Assembly (NCBI GenBank): GCA_913063405.1 | Contig: CAJXZB010000009.1 | Coordinates: 1 to 64,000 of the forward strand | Length of the DNA: 64,000 nt | Origin: an uncultured Ulvibacter sp. | GTDB lineage: Bacteria > Bacteroidota > Bacteroidia > Flavobacteriales > Flavobacteriaceae | Direction: 5' to 3' | Shown here: in pieces, positions 29,397-37,985 of the stretch | Layout: every line of letters begins with the position of its first letter | How positions within the stretch are numbered: the first letter of the stretch is position 1 | The notes under the pieces: generated by a model | Databases searched by the model: none | What the model saw: only the letters and a program-made list of their open reading frames with translations | What the model was told of the DNA's origin: nothing | Program-made: the position numbers and the translations under genes

Positions 29397-29891
29397 ATGA
29401 AATCAACAGCTACAGTATTGATTCTGCTTCTTATTTGCTTAACTGCTTTTTCTCAACCAACCATAGAAAGGCAAAAACCTTATGGAGGATCTGTCACTGA
29501 TGTTGCGAGTTCCATTCAACAGGTCTCAGATGGAGGTTATGTAGCAGCAGGCTATAGCCTATCCTACGATGGAGATGTTACGGGAAATCATGGGTCTTGG
29601 GATTTTTGGATCGTGAAATTTGCCTCTATATTACGTATTGATGAGAATGATTTAAATGACCTAATTATTTTATCTCCTAACCCAAATAGCGGTAAATTTT
29701 CTTTAGATTATTCGGAAGAAATTGAGATCACTTCCATAAAAGTGATTGATGCTTTAGGAAAAATTGTTTTTTCAGAAACCAATATTCTAAACGGGACTTT
29801 TGAAATGGATCAATACTTCACTTCTGGAATTTATTTTGTGAATGTTGTTTCTACTTCTTCAGAAACCACATTAAAAATGATTGTGGAATAA
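29397..29891 (+). CDS. Short secreted protein with one propeller-like repeat and T9SS type A sorting domain
   Basis: Signal peptide, one GGSVTDVASSIQQVSDGGYVAAGYS... DFWIVKF repeat, then ILSPNPNSGKFSLDYSEEIEITSIKVIDALGKIVF... GIYFVNVVSTSSETTLKMIVE. Confidence 0.75.
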   Translation: MKSTATVLILLLICLTAFSQPTIERQKPYGGSVTDVASSIQQVSDGGYVAAGYSLSYDGDVTGNHGSWDFWIVKFASILRIDENDLNDLIILSPNPNSGKFSLDYSEEIEITSIKVIDALGKIVFSETNILNGTFEMDQYFTSGIYFVNVVSTSSETTLKMIVE

Positions 29892-29961
29892 CTTCTGGAG
29901 TAATTTTTGCTATTAAAATAAAATCGTAATTTAGAAGTTCTGTCTTACAGGAAAATCCACT

Positions 29962-32900
29962 ATGAGCACCTTTAACATTATTCAGCAGAAGCTGGAGCAA
30001 TTTATAAAAAAATTCTACATCAATGAACTCATCAAGGGTACAATACTATTTTTTGCTATTGGGCTTTTTTATTTCTTGATTACCCTATTAATTGAATACT
30101 TCTTATGGCTTGGTCAAGCCGGGCGTACAGTATTGTTTTGGGCGTTTGTCGCTGTAGAAACAGGTCTGTTTATCCGGTTTATGGCTTTTCCGCTGGCGAA
30201 ACTTTTTAAGCTTCAACAAGGAATTACGAACGAGGAGGCTTCAAAAATTATTGGAAATCACTTTCCGCAGGTTAGTGATAAGCTGTTGAACGTGATTCAG
30301 TTAAACCAAAACCAAAGGGAATCGGAATTATTACTGGCGAGCATTGATCAGAAAGCAGGAGAAATCCAACCTGTCCCTTTTAAACATGCAGTAGATTATA
30401 AAAAGAACGCCAAGTACCTTAAGTATGCCGCGATACCTGTGATCATTTTTGTTTTGACAAGTGTATTTGGAGACAAGGATCTTTTTTCTAGTAGCTATGA
30501 ACGAGTAGTAAATTATGACACTGCTTATGAACCACCGGCTCCTTTTAGTTTTTATGTCTTGAATGACGATCTAAGCGCGATAGAAAACAAGAACTACACT
30601 ATTAAGGTTAGGACTGAAGGTGAATTCATGCCAGAGAACGCGAGTATCAACTATAATGATGAAACATATTATTTACAGCAAACGGCTCCAGGGCAATTTG
30701 AATATACGTTTTTGCAACCTACAGAAGCTGTTGATTTTCAGCTAAAGGCGAATGAGGTCATTTCTCAAGAATATCGTTTGGATGTTGTAAAAACCCCATC
30801 CTTGCTTGCTTTCGAAATGGTCTTAGATTATCCTGGATATACGGGAAAAAGAGATGAGGTTTTAAAAAGTACTGGAAACGCAACGGTGCCAGAGGGAACA
30901 AGAGTAAGTTGGAATGTTAATACAAAGAATACGACTTCTGTTGCATTGAAAACAAAGGATACAAGTTATTTATTTTCAGAAAAAGGGCAAGAGTTTAGTT
31001 ACAGAAAAGGAATTTATAGCAAGCTCGATTATGCGATTACCACCTCTAATGAGAGGTTGAAGGAATATGAAAATCTTTCCTTTACCCTGGGAGTGGTGAA
31101 GGACGAATATCCTGAGATTGATGTTCAATCCAAACAGGACAGCATTGAAAGCCAGATTGTATATCACTTAGGAAATATTAGTGATGACTATGGTTTAACA
31201 AAACTGCGCCTTGTGTATTTTCCTGAAGGTGAGGAGAACGCAATGAAGATGGAGCCGCTTCGGATAAACAAAGGCAATTTTGATCAGTTTGTATTTACCT
31301 TTCCAGGATCGATTCTATTGGTGGAAGGAGTGGCGTATGAATACTATTTTGAGGTATTTGATAATGACGCTGTTCACAAGTATAAGTCAAGTAAGTCTGG
31401 GGTATATTCTTTCAGAAAGCTTACACAAGACGAATTGGAAAGTGAACAGCTCGAGAATCAAGAGAACTCTATAAAAGGGTTGGATAAAACTTTGGAAAAC
31501 CTAAAGGATCAAGAGAAAAGACTAGATGAAATTTCTAAAACTCAGAAGGAAAAGAACGAACTGAATTGGAACGATAAAAAGAAGTTGGAAAACTTTATCA
31601 AAAGGCAGAAACAGCAAGAGGAGATGATGAAGAATTTCTCAAAGGAGTTGAAGGAAAACCTTGAGAATTTTCAGCCAGAGAATGAGGAGAAAGATCTATT
31701 CAAAGAACAGCTTGAGGAGCGTCTTGAGGAAAATGAAGAGCAGCTAAAGGAGAATGAAAAATTGTTGGAGGAGTTGGAGAAGCTTCAGGAGAAGATAGAT
31801 AAAGAGGAGTTGGGAGAGAAGCTTGAAAAGCTTTCTAAGCAAAATAAGAACCAGGAAAAGAATTTAGAACAGCTGCTTGAGCTAACAAAAAGATACTATG
31901 TAAGCAAGAAGGCGGAGAAGCTGGCCGAGGAGCTTTATAAATTAGGTGAAGAGCAGGAAAAACTGGCAGGTAAGCCTGAAGAAGAGAACACAAAGGAGGA
32001 GCAAGAAAAACTCAATGAGAAGTTCAAGGAATATCAAAAGGAAAAAGAGGCGTTGGAAAAGGATAATAAGGCTTTAAAGAAACCTATGAAAATCCCCAAC
32101 GAGAAGAATGATGAAAAGCAAGTCGAAAAGGAGCAACAGAAAGCGACGGACGATTTAGACAAGGAGAATAAGGAAGGGGCCAAAGGAAGTCAAAAAAAGG
32201 CTGGAAAGAAAATGAAGCAAATGGGAAAGAAGATGCAAGCTGAAATGCAAAGTGGACAAGGAGAAATGATCGAGGAGGATGTTGAAATGCTTCGGCAGAT
32301 TTTAGATAATTTAGTTGTTTTTTCCTTTGAGCAGGAGAGTTTAATGGAGGAGTTTAAGCATATAGATTACAGGAATCCTATCTTTGGTAAAAAGCTTACC
32401 ATTCAGAATGATCTAAAGCAAAATTTTCAGCATGTGGATGACAGCTTATTTGCACTTTCCTTGCGACAACCGCTTATTGGCTCGAAGATAAATGAATCCC
32501 TTACGGCGGTGCAATATAGTATGGATAAATCGATGGAACGACTTGCTGAAAATCAAGTGCGTCAAGGAATCTCAAGTCAACAATATGTTGTTACGGGAGC
32601 CAATGAGCTAGCTATACTTTTAAGTGACTTGCTCAATAATATGCAGATGCAGATGTCTGGATCTGGCTCGGGAAAGGGGAAAGGAAAGCCGGGTGAAGGG
32701 CAAGGAGGTGGAGGACAAGGGTTTCAATTGCCAGATATAATAGAAAAGCAGAAGAGCCTTTCAGAAGAAATGAAAGAAGGAATGGAAGAAGGCGAGAAAG
32801 GTAAGGGAAAGGGAAAGGGCAACGGAGAAGGTGAAGGAAATGGCGAGAGCGAGGGAGATAGTGGAGGGCAGAGTGGTGAGAATGGACGAAATGGAAAAGG

Positions 32901-33348
32901 AGGAGATAAGGAAGGAGAAGGTGATGACAACGAAGATATGAATGGAAAGCTTTATGAAATCTATAAGCAACAGCAGCAATTGCGACAGCAATTGGAGGAC
33001 CGACTTAGTAAAGAAGGTTTAAAGGGTAAAGGAGGCGATTTACTTCGAAAAATGGAGGGGATTGAACAGCAATTGCTGGACAAGGGTTTTAACCAACGAA
33101 CACTTGAGAAGATGTTAAATTTACAATATGAATTGTTGAAGTTGGATAAAGCGGATTTTGAACAAGGACAGGAAATGAAAAGGGAGTCCAGAACTAATAA
33201 GAAAGGTTATGAGAACAGTCTTAAGCTGTCCCCCGAAGATGTAAAAAAATACTTTAACACCACGGAGATATTAAATAGGGAGGCGCTACCTTTGCGACAA
33301 GTGTACAAGCAGAAAGTACAGACCTATTTTAAGAATAAAGATGATTGA
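29962..33348 (+). CDS. DUF4175-like large membrane/coiled-coil protein
   Basis: Two N-terminal TM segments, long E/K/Q-rich coiled coils, GKGKGK/GEGEG low-complexity linker, conserved-looking ILDNLVVFSFEQESLM. Confidence 0.8.
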   Translation: MSTFNIIQQKLEQFIKKFYINELIKGTILFFAIGLFYFLITLLIEYFLWLGQAGRTVLFWAFVAVETGLFIRFMAFPLAKLFKLQQGITNEEASKIIGNHFPQVSDKLLNVIQLNQNQRESELLLASIDQKAGEIQPVPFKHAVDYKKNAKYLKYAAIPVIIFVLTSVFGDKDLFSSSYERVVNYDTAYEPPAPFSFYVLNDDLSAIENKNYTIKVRTEGEFMPENASINYNDETYYLQQTAPGQFEYTFLQPTEAVDFQLKANEVISQEYRLDVVKTPSLLAFEMVLDYPGYTGKRDEVLKSTGNATVPEGTRVSWNVNTKNTTSVALKTKDTSYLFSEKGQEFSYRKGIYSKLDYAITTSNERLKEYENLSFTLGVVKDEYPEIDVQSKQDSIESQIVYHLGNISDDYGLTKLRLVYFPEGEENAMKMEPLRINKGNFDQFVFTFPGSILLVEGVAYEYYFEVFDNDAVHKYKSSKSGVYSFRKLTQDELESEQLENQENSIKGLDKTLENLKDQEKRLDEISKTQKEKNELNWNDKKKLENFIKRQKQQEEMMKNFSKELKENLENFQPENEEKDLFKEQLEERLEENEEQLKENEKLLEELEKLQEKIDKEELGEKLEKLSKQNKNQEKNLEQLLELTKRYYVSKKAEKLAEELYKLGEEQEKLAGKPEEENTKEEQEKLNEKFKEYQKEKEALEKDNKALKKPMKIPNEKNDEKQVEKEQQKATDDLDKENKEGAKGSQKKAGKKMKQMGKKMQAEMQSGQGEMIEEDVEMLRQILDNLVVFSFEQESLMEEFKHIDYRNPIFGKKLTIQNDLKQNFQHVDDSLFALSLRQPLIGSKINESLTAVQYSMDKSMERLAENQVRQGISSQQYVVTGANELAILLSDLLNNMQMQMSGSGSGKGKGKPGEGQGGGGQGFQLPDIIEKQKSLSEEMKEGMEEGEKGKGKGKGNGEGEGNGESEGDSGGQSGENGRNGKGGDKEGEGDDNEDMNGKLYEIYKQQQQLRQQLEDRLSKEGLKGKGGDLLRKMEGIEQQLLDKGFNQRTLEKMLNLQYELLKLDKADFEQGQEMKRESRTNKKGYENSLKLSPEDVKKYFNTTEILNREALPLRQVYKQKVQTYFKNKDD

Positions 33349-33757
33349 ATTTTCTAGTCAAACAGATTTCAAATTAAAAAAAGAAGACCAGGTTTCTAAA
33401 TGGATTTCGTCTATAATTGCTTCGGAGGAGTTTACGGAAGGGGATATTAGCTATGTTTTTTGCGATGATAACTATCTTCATGGTATAAATTTGGAGTTTT
33501 TGAATCATGACACGCTAACCGATATTATTAGTTTTGATTATTCATTAGGAAAGCAGATTCACGGAGAGATATTTATTTCGGTAGATCGAGTTGCTGATAA
33601 CGCTGAAAGTTTTAAGACAGAATTTGACAATGAATTGCACAGGGTAATAATCCATGGAGTCTTTCATTATTGTGGATACAAAGACAAGTCTCAAGCTGAT
33701 ATAAAATTAATGAGGTCTAAGGAAGATGAGGCCTTAGAGCAAAGATTGTTTGTCTAG
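33341..33757 (+). CDS. ybeY: Endoribonuclease YbeY (16S rRNA maturation)
   Basis: LEFLNHDTLTDIISFDY and HRVIIHGVFHYCGYKDKS (HGxxHxxGxxH-type motif with one Cys). Confidence 0.92.
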   Translation: MIEFSSQTDFKLKKEDQVSKWISSIIASEEFTEGDISYVFCDDNYLHGINLEFLNHDTLTDIISFDYSLGKQIHGEIFISVDRVADNAESFKTEFDNELHRVIIHGVFHYCGYKDKSQADIKLMRSKEDEALEQRLFV

Positions 33758-33812
33758 CACCCTGAATTTCAATTTATTAGACAATAACCGCCTGATTTCA
33801 AGTTATTTAACT

Positions 33813-33820
33813 TATATTTG
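33813..33820 (+). promoter_or_regulatory. Bacteroidetes -7 element (TATATTTG) upstream of mnmG
   Basis: TAnnTTTG match about 50 bp before the mnmG ATG. Confidence 0.5.
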
Positions 33821-33842
33821 CAGCCGCAAAATTAAATTATAA

Positions 33843-33858
33843 TGTTCCACGTGGAACA
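33843..33858. promoter_or_regulatory. parS-like 16-bp palindrome TGTTCCACGTGGAACA
   Basis: Perfect palindrome matching the chromosomal ParB-binding parS pattern (TGTTNCACGTGNAACA), directly upstream of mnmG. Confidence 0.8.
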
Positions 33859-33867
33859 TTTCTAGAT

Positions 33868-35739
33868 ATGTTTGGAAAAGAATACGATGTTATTGTAGTT
33901 GGAGCGGGTCATGCAGGTTCGGAAGCGGCCGCTGCGGCCGCGAATATGGGATCGAGCACCTTACTAATTACAATGAATCTTCAGAATATTGGTCAGATGT
34001 CCTGCAACCCTGCTATGGGAGGAATTGCAAAGGGGCAGATAGTTCGTGAAATTGATGCTTTAGGAGGTTATAGCGGAATTATTTCAGACAAAACTGCGAT
34101 ACAGTTTAAGATGCTTAATAAATCCAAAGGGCCCGCAATGTGGAGTCCAAGGGTTCAGAGTGATCGTATGCGTTTTTCCGAGACTTGGAGGCTAATGTTG
34201 GAGCAAACGGCTAACTTGGATTTTTACCAGGAAATGGTTTCGGGTATTATAGTCGAAGATGATAAAGTAATTGGAGTTCGTACTTCACTTGGTATTGAAG
34301 TTCGGGCCAAGACGGTGGTTTTGACAAATGGCACTTTTCTAAATGGTCTTATTCATATTGGTGAGAAGCAGTTTGGGGGTGGTCGAGCGGGTGAATCTGC
34401 CTCTACGGGAATTACTAAGGAGTTGGTTGATTTAGGGTTTGAATCTGGAAGAATGAAAACGGGTACTCCTCCTCGGGTCGATGGGCGTTCGTTGGATTTT
34501 TCAAAAATGCTTTTGCAGCCTGGAGATGAGAACCCAGAAAAGTTTTCTTTTTCTGATGTAACCCAAACGCTTAAAACACAGCGCCCTTGCCATATGACTT
34601 ACACCAGCGGTTTGGTTCATGACCTGCTTAAGGAAGGGTTTGATAGATCACCAATGTTTAATGGTTCTATTGATAGTATTGGGCCAAGGTATTGCCCATC
34701 TATAGAAGACAAGATAAATCGATTTGCTGACAAAGAGCGCCATCAAATGTTTATAGAGCCTGAGGGCTGGGATACTGTGGAGTATTATGTAAATGGTTTT
34801 TCTACCTCGTTGCCGGAAGATGTTCAGTTTAAGGCGCTTCGTGCAGTAGCGGGTTTTGAGAATGTCAAGTTTTTCCGTCCGGGTTATGCAATAGAATACG
34901 ATTACTTTCCACCAACGCAATTAAAGCATACGCTGGAAACAAAACTGGTGGATGGCTTGTTTTTCGCGGGTCAGATAAATGGAACAACGGGTTACGAAGA
35001 GGCGGCATCTCAGGGACTAATGGCGGGTATAAATGCGCACATGAAAGTAGAAGAAAAGGACCCTTTTATCATTCAAAGAAACGAGGCGTATATAGGAGTT
35101 TTGATAGATGACTTAATTACAAAGGGTACGGAGGAGCCATATAGAATGTTTACTTCTAGGGCAGAATATAGAACCTTATTGCGGCAAGATAATGCCGATT
35201 TTAGACTTACACCAATGTCGCATAAGATCGGTTTGGCGAGCGATGATCGTATGAGAAAAATGGAAACTAAGCAGAAGAAGTCGGATTCGTTTGTGAAGTT
35301 TTTTAGAGAAACGAGTGTCATTCCGGGTGTAATTAATCCAATATTGGAATCAAAAGAATCTGCATTAGTGAGTCAAAGTGATAAGATGTTTAAGGTTTTT
35401 TCAAGACCAAATATCACTATGGATGATATGCGAAGGATAGGTTCGGTGGAGGAATTTGTTGCTGAGAATGACTTGGATTTTGATGTATTACAGCAGGCCG
35501 AGATTCAGGTGAAATATGCTGGATATATAAACAAGGAAAAAAATAATGCTGACAAGTTGAATCGTTTGGAAGGATTGAAAATCCCTAAGGGTTTTGACTA
35601 TACTAAGCTAAAGTCTTTGTCTTATGAGGCTAGAGAAAAGCTAACCGCTATTCAACCTGTAACTATTTCTCAGGCCTCAAGAATTAGTGGTGTTTCACCA
35701 AATGATATCTCGGTATTGCTAGTATATATGGGGCGTTAA
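33868..35739 (+). CDS. mnmG: tRNA uridine-5-carboxymethylaminomethyl synthesis enzyme MnmG (GidA)
   Basis: YDVIVVGAGHAGSEAAAAAANMG, NPAMGGIAKGQIVREIDALGG, GQINGTTGYEEAASQGLMAG. Confidence 0.97.
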   Translation: MFGKEYDVIVVGAGHAGSEAAAAAANMGSSTLLITMNLQNIGQMSCNPAMGGIAKGQIVREIDALGGYSGIISDKTAIQFKMLNKSKGPAMWSPRVQSDRMRFSETWRLMLEQTANLDFYQEMVSGIIVEDDKVIGVRTSLGIEVRAKTVVLTNGTFLNGLIHIGEKQFGGGRAGESASTGITKELVDLGFESGRMKTGTPPRVDGRSLDFSKMLLQPGDENPEKFSFSDVTQTLKTQRPCHMTYTSGLVHDLLKEGFDRSPMFNGSIDSIGPRYCPSIEDKINRFADKERHQMFIEPEGWDTVEYYVNGFSTSLPEDVQFKALRAVAGFENVKFFRPGYAIEYDYFPPTQLKHTLETKLVDGLFFAGQINGTTGYEEAASQGLMAGINAHMKVEEKDPFIIQRNEAYIGVLIDDLITKGTEEPYRMFTSRAEYRTLLRQDNADFRLTPMSHKIGLASDDRMRKMETKQKKSDSFVKFFRETSVIPGVINPILESKESALVSQSDKMFKVFSRPNITMDDMRRIGSVEEFVAENDLDFDVLQQAEIQVKYAGYINKEKNNADKLNRLEGLKIPKGFDYTKLKSLSYEAREKLTAIQPVTISQASRISGVSPNDISVLLVYMGR

Positions 35740-35745
35740 AACCTA

Positions 35746-35761
35746 TGTTCCACGTGGAACG
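35746..35761. promoter_or_regulatory. Second parS-like site TGTTCCACGTGGAACG
   Basis: 14-bp perfect palindrome core GTTCCACGTGGAAC; one terminal base differs from the first site. Directly downstream of the mnmG stop. Confidence 0.75.
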
Positions 35762-35776
35762 ATAAATTTAAATTCT

Positions 35777-36625
35777 TTGGAAAAGATTCAGAATAAAATA
35801 GAACTATCCATAAAAGACTTTCTGGTAAGCGGAGAGTCTTTTGACTTATTGTATGATTCCAAGCGAGAGATGCTGCTAACCTCTCCTCAACCAGCAGTGC
35901 AAGAATTAGCGAAATATTACAAGAGCGAAAACTACATTTCTCACACAGATGAGCATAAAGGGTTGATGGCTTCTTTATATCAAATGGTGAAGAAATATTC
36001 ACTCTCAAAAAAACTTCGTTTGATAACATCTTTAAATAAAGGTACGGGTTCTCTTTTAGATATAGGAGCGGGAACCGGCGAGTTTTTAAAATTGGCGAAG
36101 GAATACGATTGGAAAGTTCAAGGTATTGAGCCAAATGAAAGAGCGAGAAGTTTTGCCGTTGAGAAAGATGTGAGATTAAAGGAATCCATTGACGAACTTT
36201 CGGGAAATAGTTTTGATGTGGTTACACTGTGGCATGTACTTGAGCACCTTCCCGATTTGGAAAACACTATTTCTAAGATAGAAGCATTTGTAAAACCGGG
36301 CGGAGTTTTAATAATTGCGGTTCCTAACTTTAGATCCTATGATGCTGGTCATTATAAAAACTATTGGGCGGCCTATGATGTGCCGAGACACCTTTGGCAT
36401 TTTTCAAGGGAATCTATGAAGGTGTTGTTTTCTTCTGAAATGGAACTCATAAAAACAATCCCAATGATTTTTGATTCCTTTTACGTGAGTTTACTTTCTG
36501 AAAAATATAAACGAGGAAAGAACTTTTCAATCAAGGGAATATTTGTTGGTTTGTGGTCAAACATCGCTGCTTTGAGGTCAGGGGAATCTTCATCGCACAT
36601 TTATTGCTTCAAGAAGGAGAATTAA
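35777..36625 (+). CDS. Class I SAM-dependent methyltransferase
   Basis: LLDIGAGTGEFLKLAKEYDWKVQGIEPN and FDVVTLWHVLEHLPD. TTG start. Confidence 0.9.
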   Translation: MEKIQNKIELSIKDFLVSGESFDLLYDSKREMLLTSPQPAVQELAKYYKSENYISHTDEHKGLMASLYQMVKKYSLSKKLRLITSLNKGTGSLLDIGAGTGEFLKLAKEYDWKVQGIEPNERARSFAVEKDVRLKESIDELSGNSFDVVTLWHVLEHLPDLENTISKIEAFVKPGGVLIIAVPNFRSYDAGHYKNYWAAYDVPRHLWHFSRESMKVLFSSEMELIKTIPMIFDSFYVSLLSEKYKRGKNFSIKGIFVGLWSNIAALRSGESSSHIYCFKKEN

Positions 36626-36736
36626 GCAGCTAGAGACACCTTACTCGTTTGTTTTCTACTAACAGGTGTTGAGTAAAGCAAAAAGAAAAAAACGCGCTTA
36701 GACGACTTAATTTAGAACTCTTTTTTGATAAACAAT

Positions 36737-36764
36737 ATTTATCACAATAACTATTGTGATAAAT
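36737..36764. repeat. Perfect 13-bp inverted repeat with 2-bp spacer
   Basis: ATTTATCACAATA-AC-TATTGTGATAAAT, preceded by another TGATAAA (36726-36732) that can pair with the left arm. Confidence 0.9.
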
Positions 36765-36769
36765 AACGG

Positions 36770-37930
36770 CTATACCAGTTCTTTTTTATGAATCAGCCGT
36801 GTCAATTGAATACTTAGATCTGTAAAAATGATTTTGGCGTTTCCGTTTCGTTCAATGTGGTAAGCTGCATCTTCAATGGCAGAGGTAATTTCGAAAATAT
36901 TGTTTTGATGGATAAATGGCGCGAACTTTTCGATTGAGAATTTTGGGTCTGAAGTCTCGAAAAAGAGTAGACTATCGGCCTTGTAATTTTTTAGTAGTGC
37001 CTGTCTAAAAACCTCATTACAATAAAAGAGAAATGTTTTCTGAACTTCTCGACCCTTTCCGGCAACGGTATCACTCCAAGTTAATAGCTCAGTAATTGCA
37101 CTTTTATTGCCTTTGGCCTTAAATGCAGTTCTTACCCAAGAAACAAACCATTCTTCGAAAAGTAAATCGTCACTGTCATTTTCTAAGATATGCAAAGCCT
37201 TGTTGAAATCACCATTTGCCTGCCTGCTTATTTTTTTAGCCTTTGGCTCTGGAACAGCTTGTTTTTCTATTAAAGCTGTAGCAATATCTTCTTCAGATAA
37301 TAAAGGAAAATCTAATTTTTGACAGCGACTTCTTATCGTTGTTATAATATGTTCCTCATTTTCAGTAAGTAGCAAAAGCAAGGTTTTTTCTGGTGGTTCC
37401 TCTACAATCTTCAAGATTTTATTGGAACATTCGGTGTTCATTTTTTCGGCCATCCAGATAACCATTACTTTATAACCACCCTCATAAGACTTTAAGGATA
37501 AGGCTTTTAGCATATCCCGAGCTTCGTTTACACTAATGTTTCCTTGCTTATTTTCAATGCCAAGCGACTGTAACCAATCAAACAGAGAACCATAGGGGCT
37601 TTCAAAAACAAATTTTCGCCATTCCTCAGTAAAGTTGGCAGCTACAGCGTTTTTCTTAACACTGTCATTAGTATTTACTGGATAGATAAAGTGTAAGTCT
37701 GGATGTGAAAGTTTGCCTATTTTATTAGCGCAGATTTGATGTTCTGGAGAATTTTTTTCATAAGCTTGGCATAGAATTTCCTTCACATAAGCAATAGCCA
37801 TAGGCAAAAGACCACTTCCGTTTGCTCCTACAAATAATTGGGCGTGAGGAATACGACCATTTTCGATGGTTTTTAAAAGGTGTGCCTTTACATGTTTTTG
37901 GCCAATTACTTCGGAAAAATCCATCCACAA
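36770..37930 (-). CDS. holB: DNA polymerase III delta' subunit (HolB-like)
   Basis: MDFSEVIGQKHVKAHLLKTIENGRIPHAQLFVGANGSG, VIWMAEKMNTECSNKILKIVEEPPEKTLLLLLTEN. Confidence 0.88.
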   Translation of the reverse strand: MWMDFSEVIGQKHVKAHLLKTIENGRIPHAQLFVGANGSGLLPMAIAYVKEILCQAYEKNSPEHQICANKIGKLSHPDLHFIYPVNTNDSVKKNAVAANFTEEWRKFVFESPYGSLFDWLQSLGIENKQGNISVNEARDMLKALSLKSYEGGYKVMVIWMAEKMNTECSNKILKIVEEPPEKTLLLLLTENEEHIITTIRSRCQKLDFPLLSEEDIATALIEKQAVPEPKAKKISRQANGDFNKALHILENDSDDLLFEEWFVSWVRTAFKAKGNKSAITELLTWSDTVAGKGREVQKTFLFYCNEVFRQALLKNYKADSLLFFETSDPKFSIEKFAPFIHQNNIFEITSAIEDAAYHIERNGNAKIIFTDLSIQLTRLIHKKELV

Positions 37931-37959
37931 AACTAAGCATTTTGTGGCCTAAAAAAAAC

Positions 37960-37967
37960 TATATTTG
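37960..37967 (+). promoter_or_regulatory. Bacteroidetes -7 element (TATATTTG) upstream of pgk
   Basis: TAnnTTTG match 19 bp before the ATG. Confidence 0.5.
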
Positions 37968-37985
37968 CAGCTGAAAACCACACCT

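Noticed and set aside
32724-32991. Pro/Ser/Phe-rich - strand ORFs in the DUF4175-like gene
   Set aside because: Antisense of the Gly/Lys/Glu low-complexity region; composition is an artefact.
33924-33942. Two NotI-like GCGGCCGC sites in an AT-rich genome
   Set aside because: They encode the normal Ala run after the FAD-binding GAGHAGSEA motif of MnmG; no evidence of a cloning scar.
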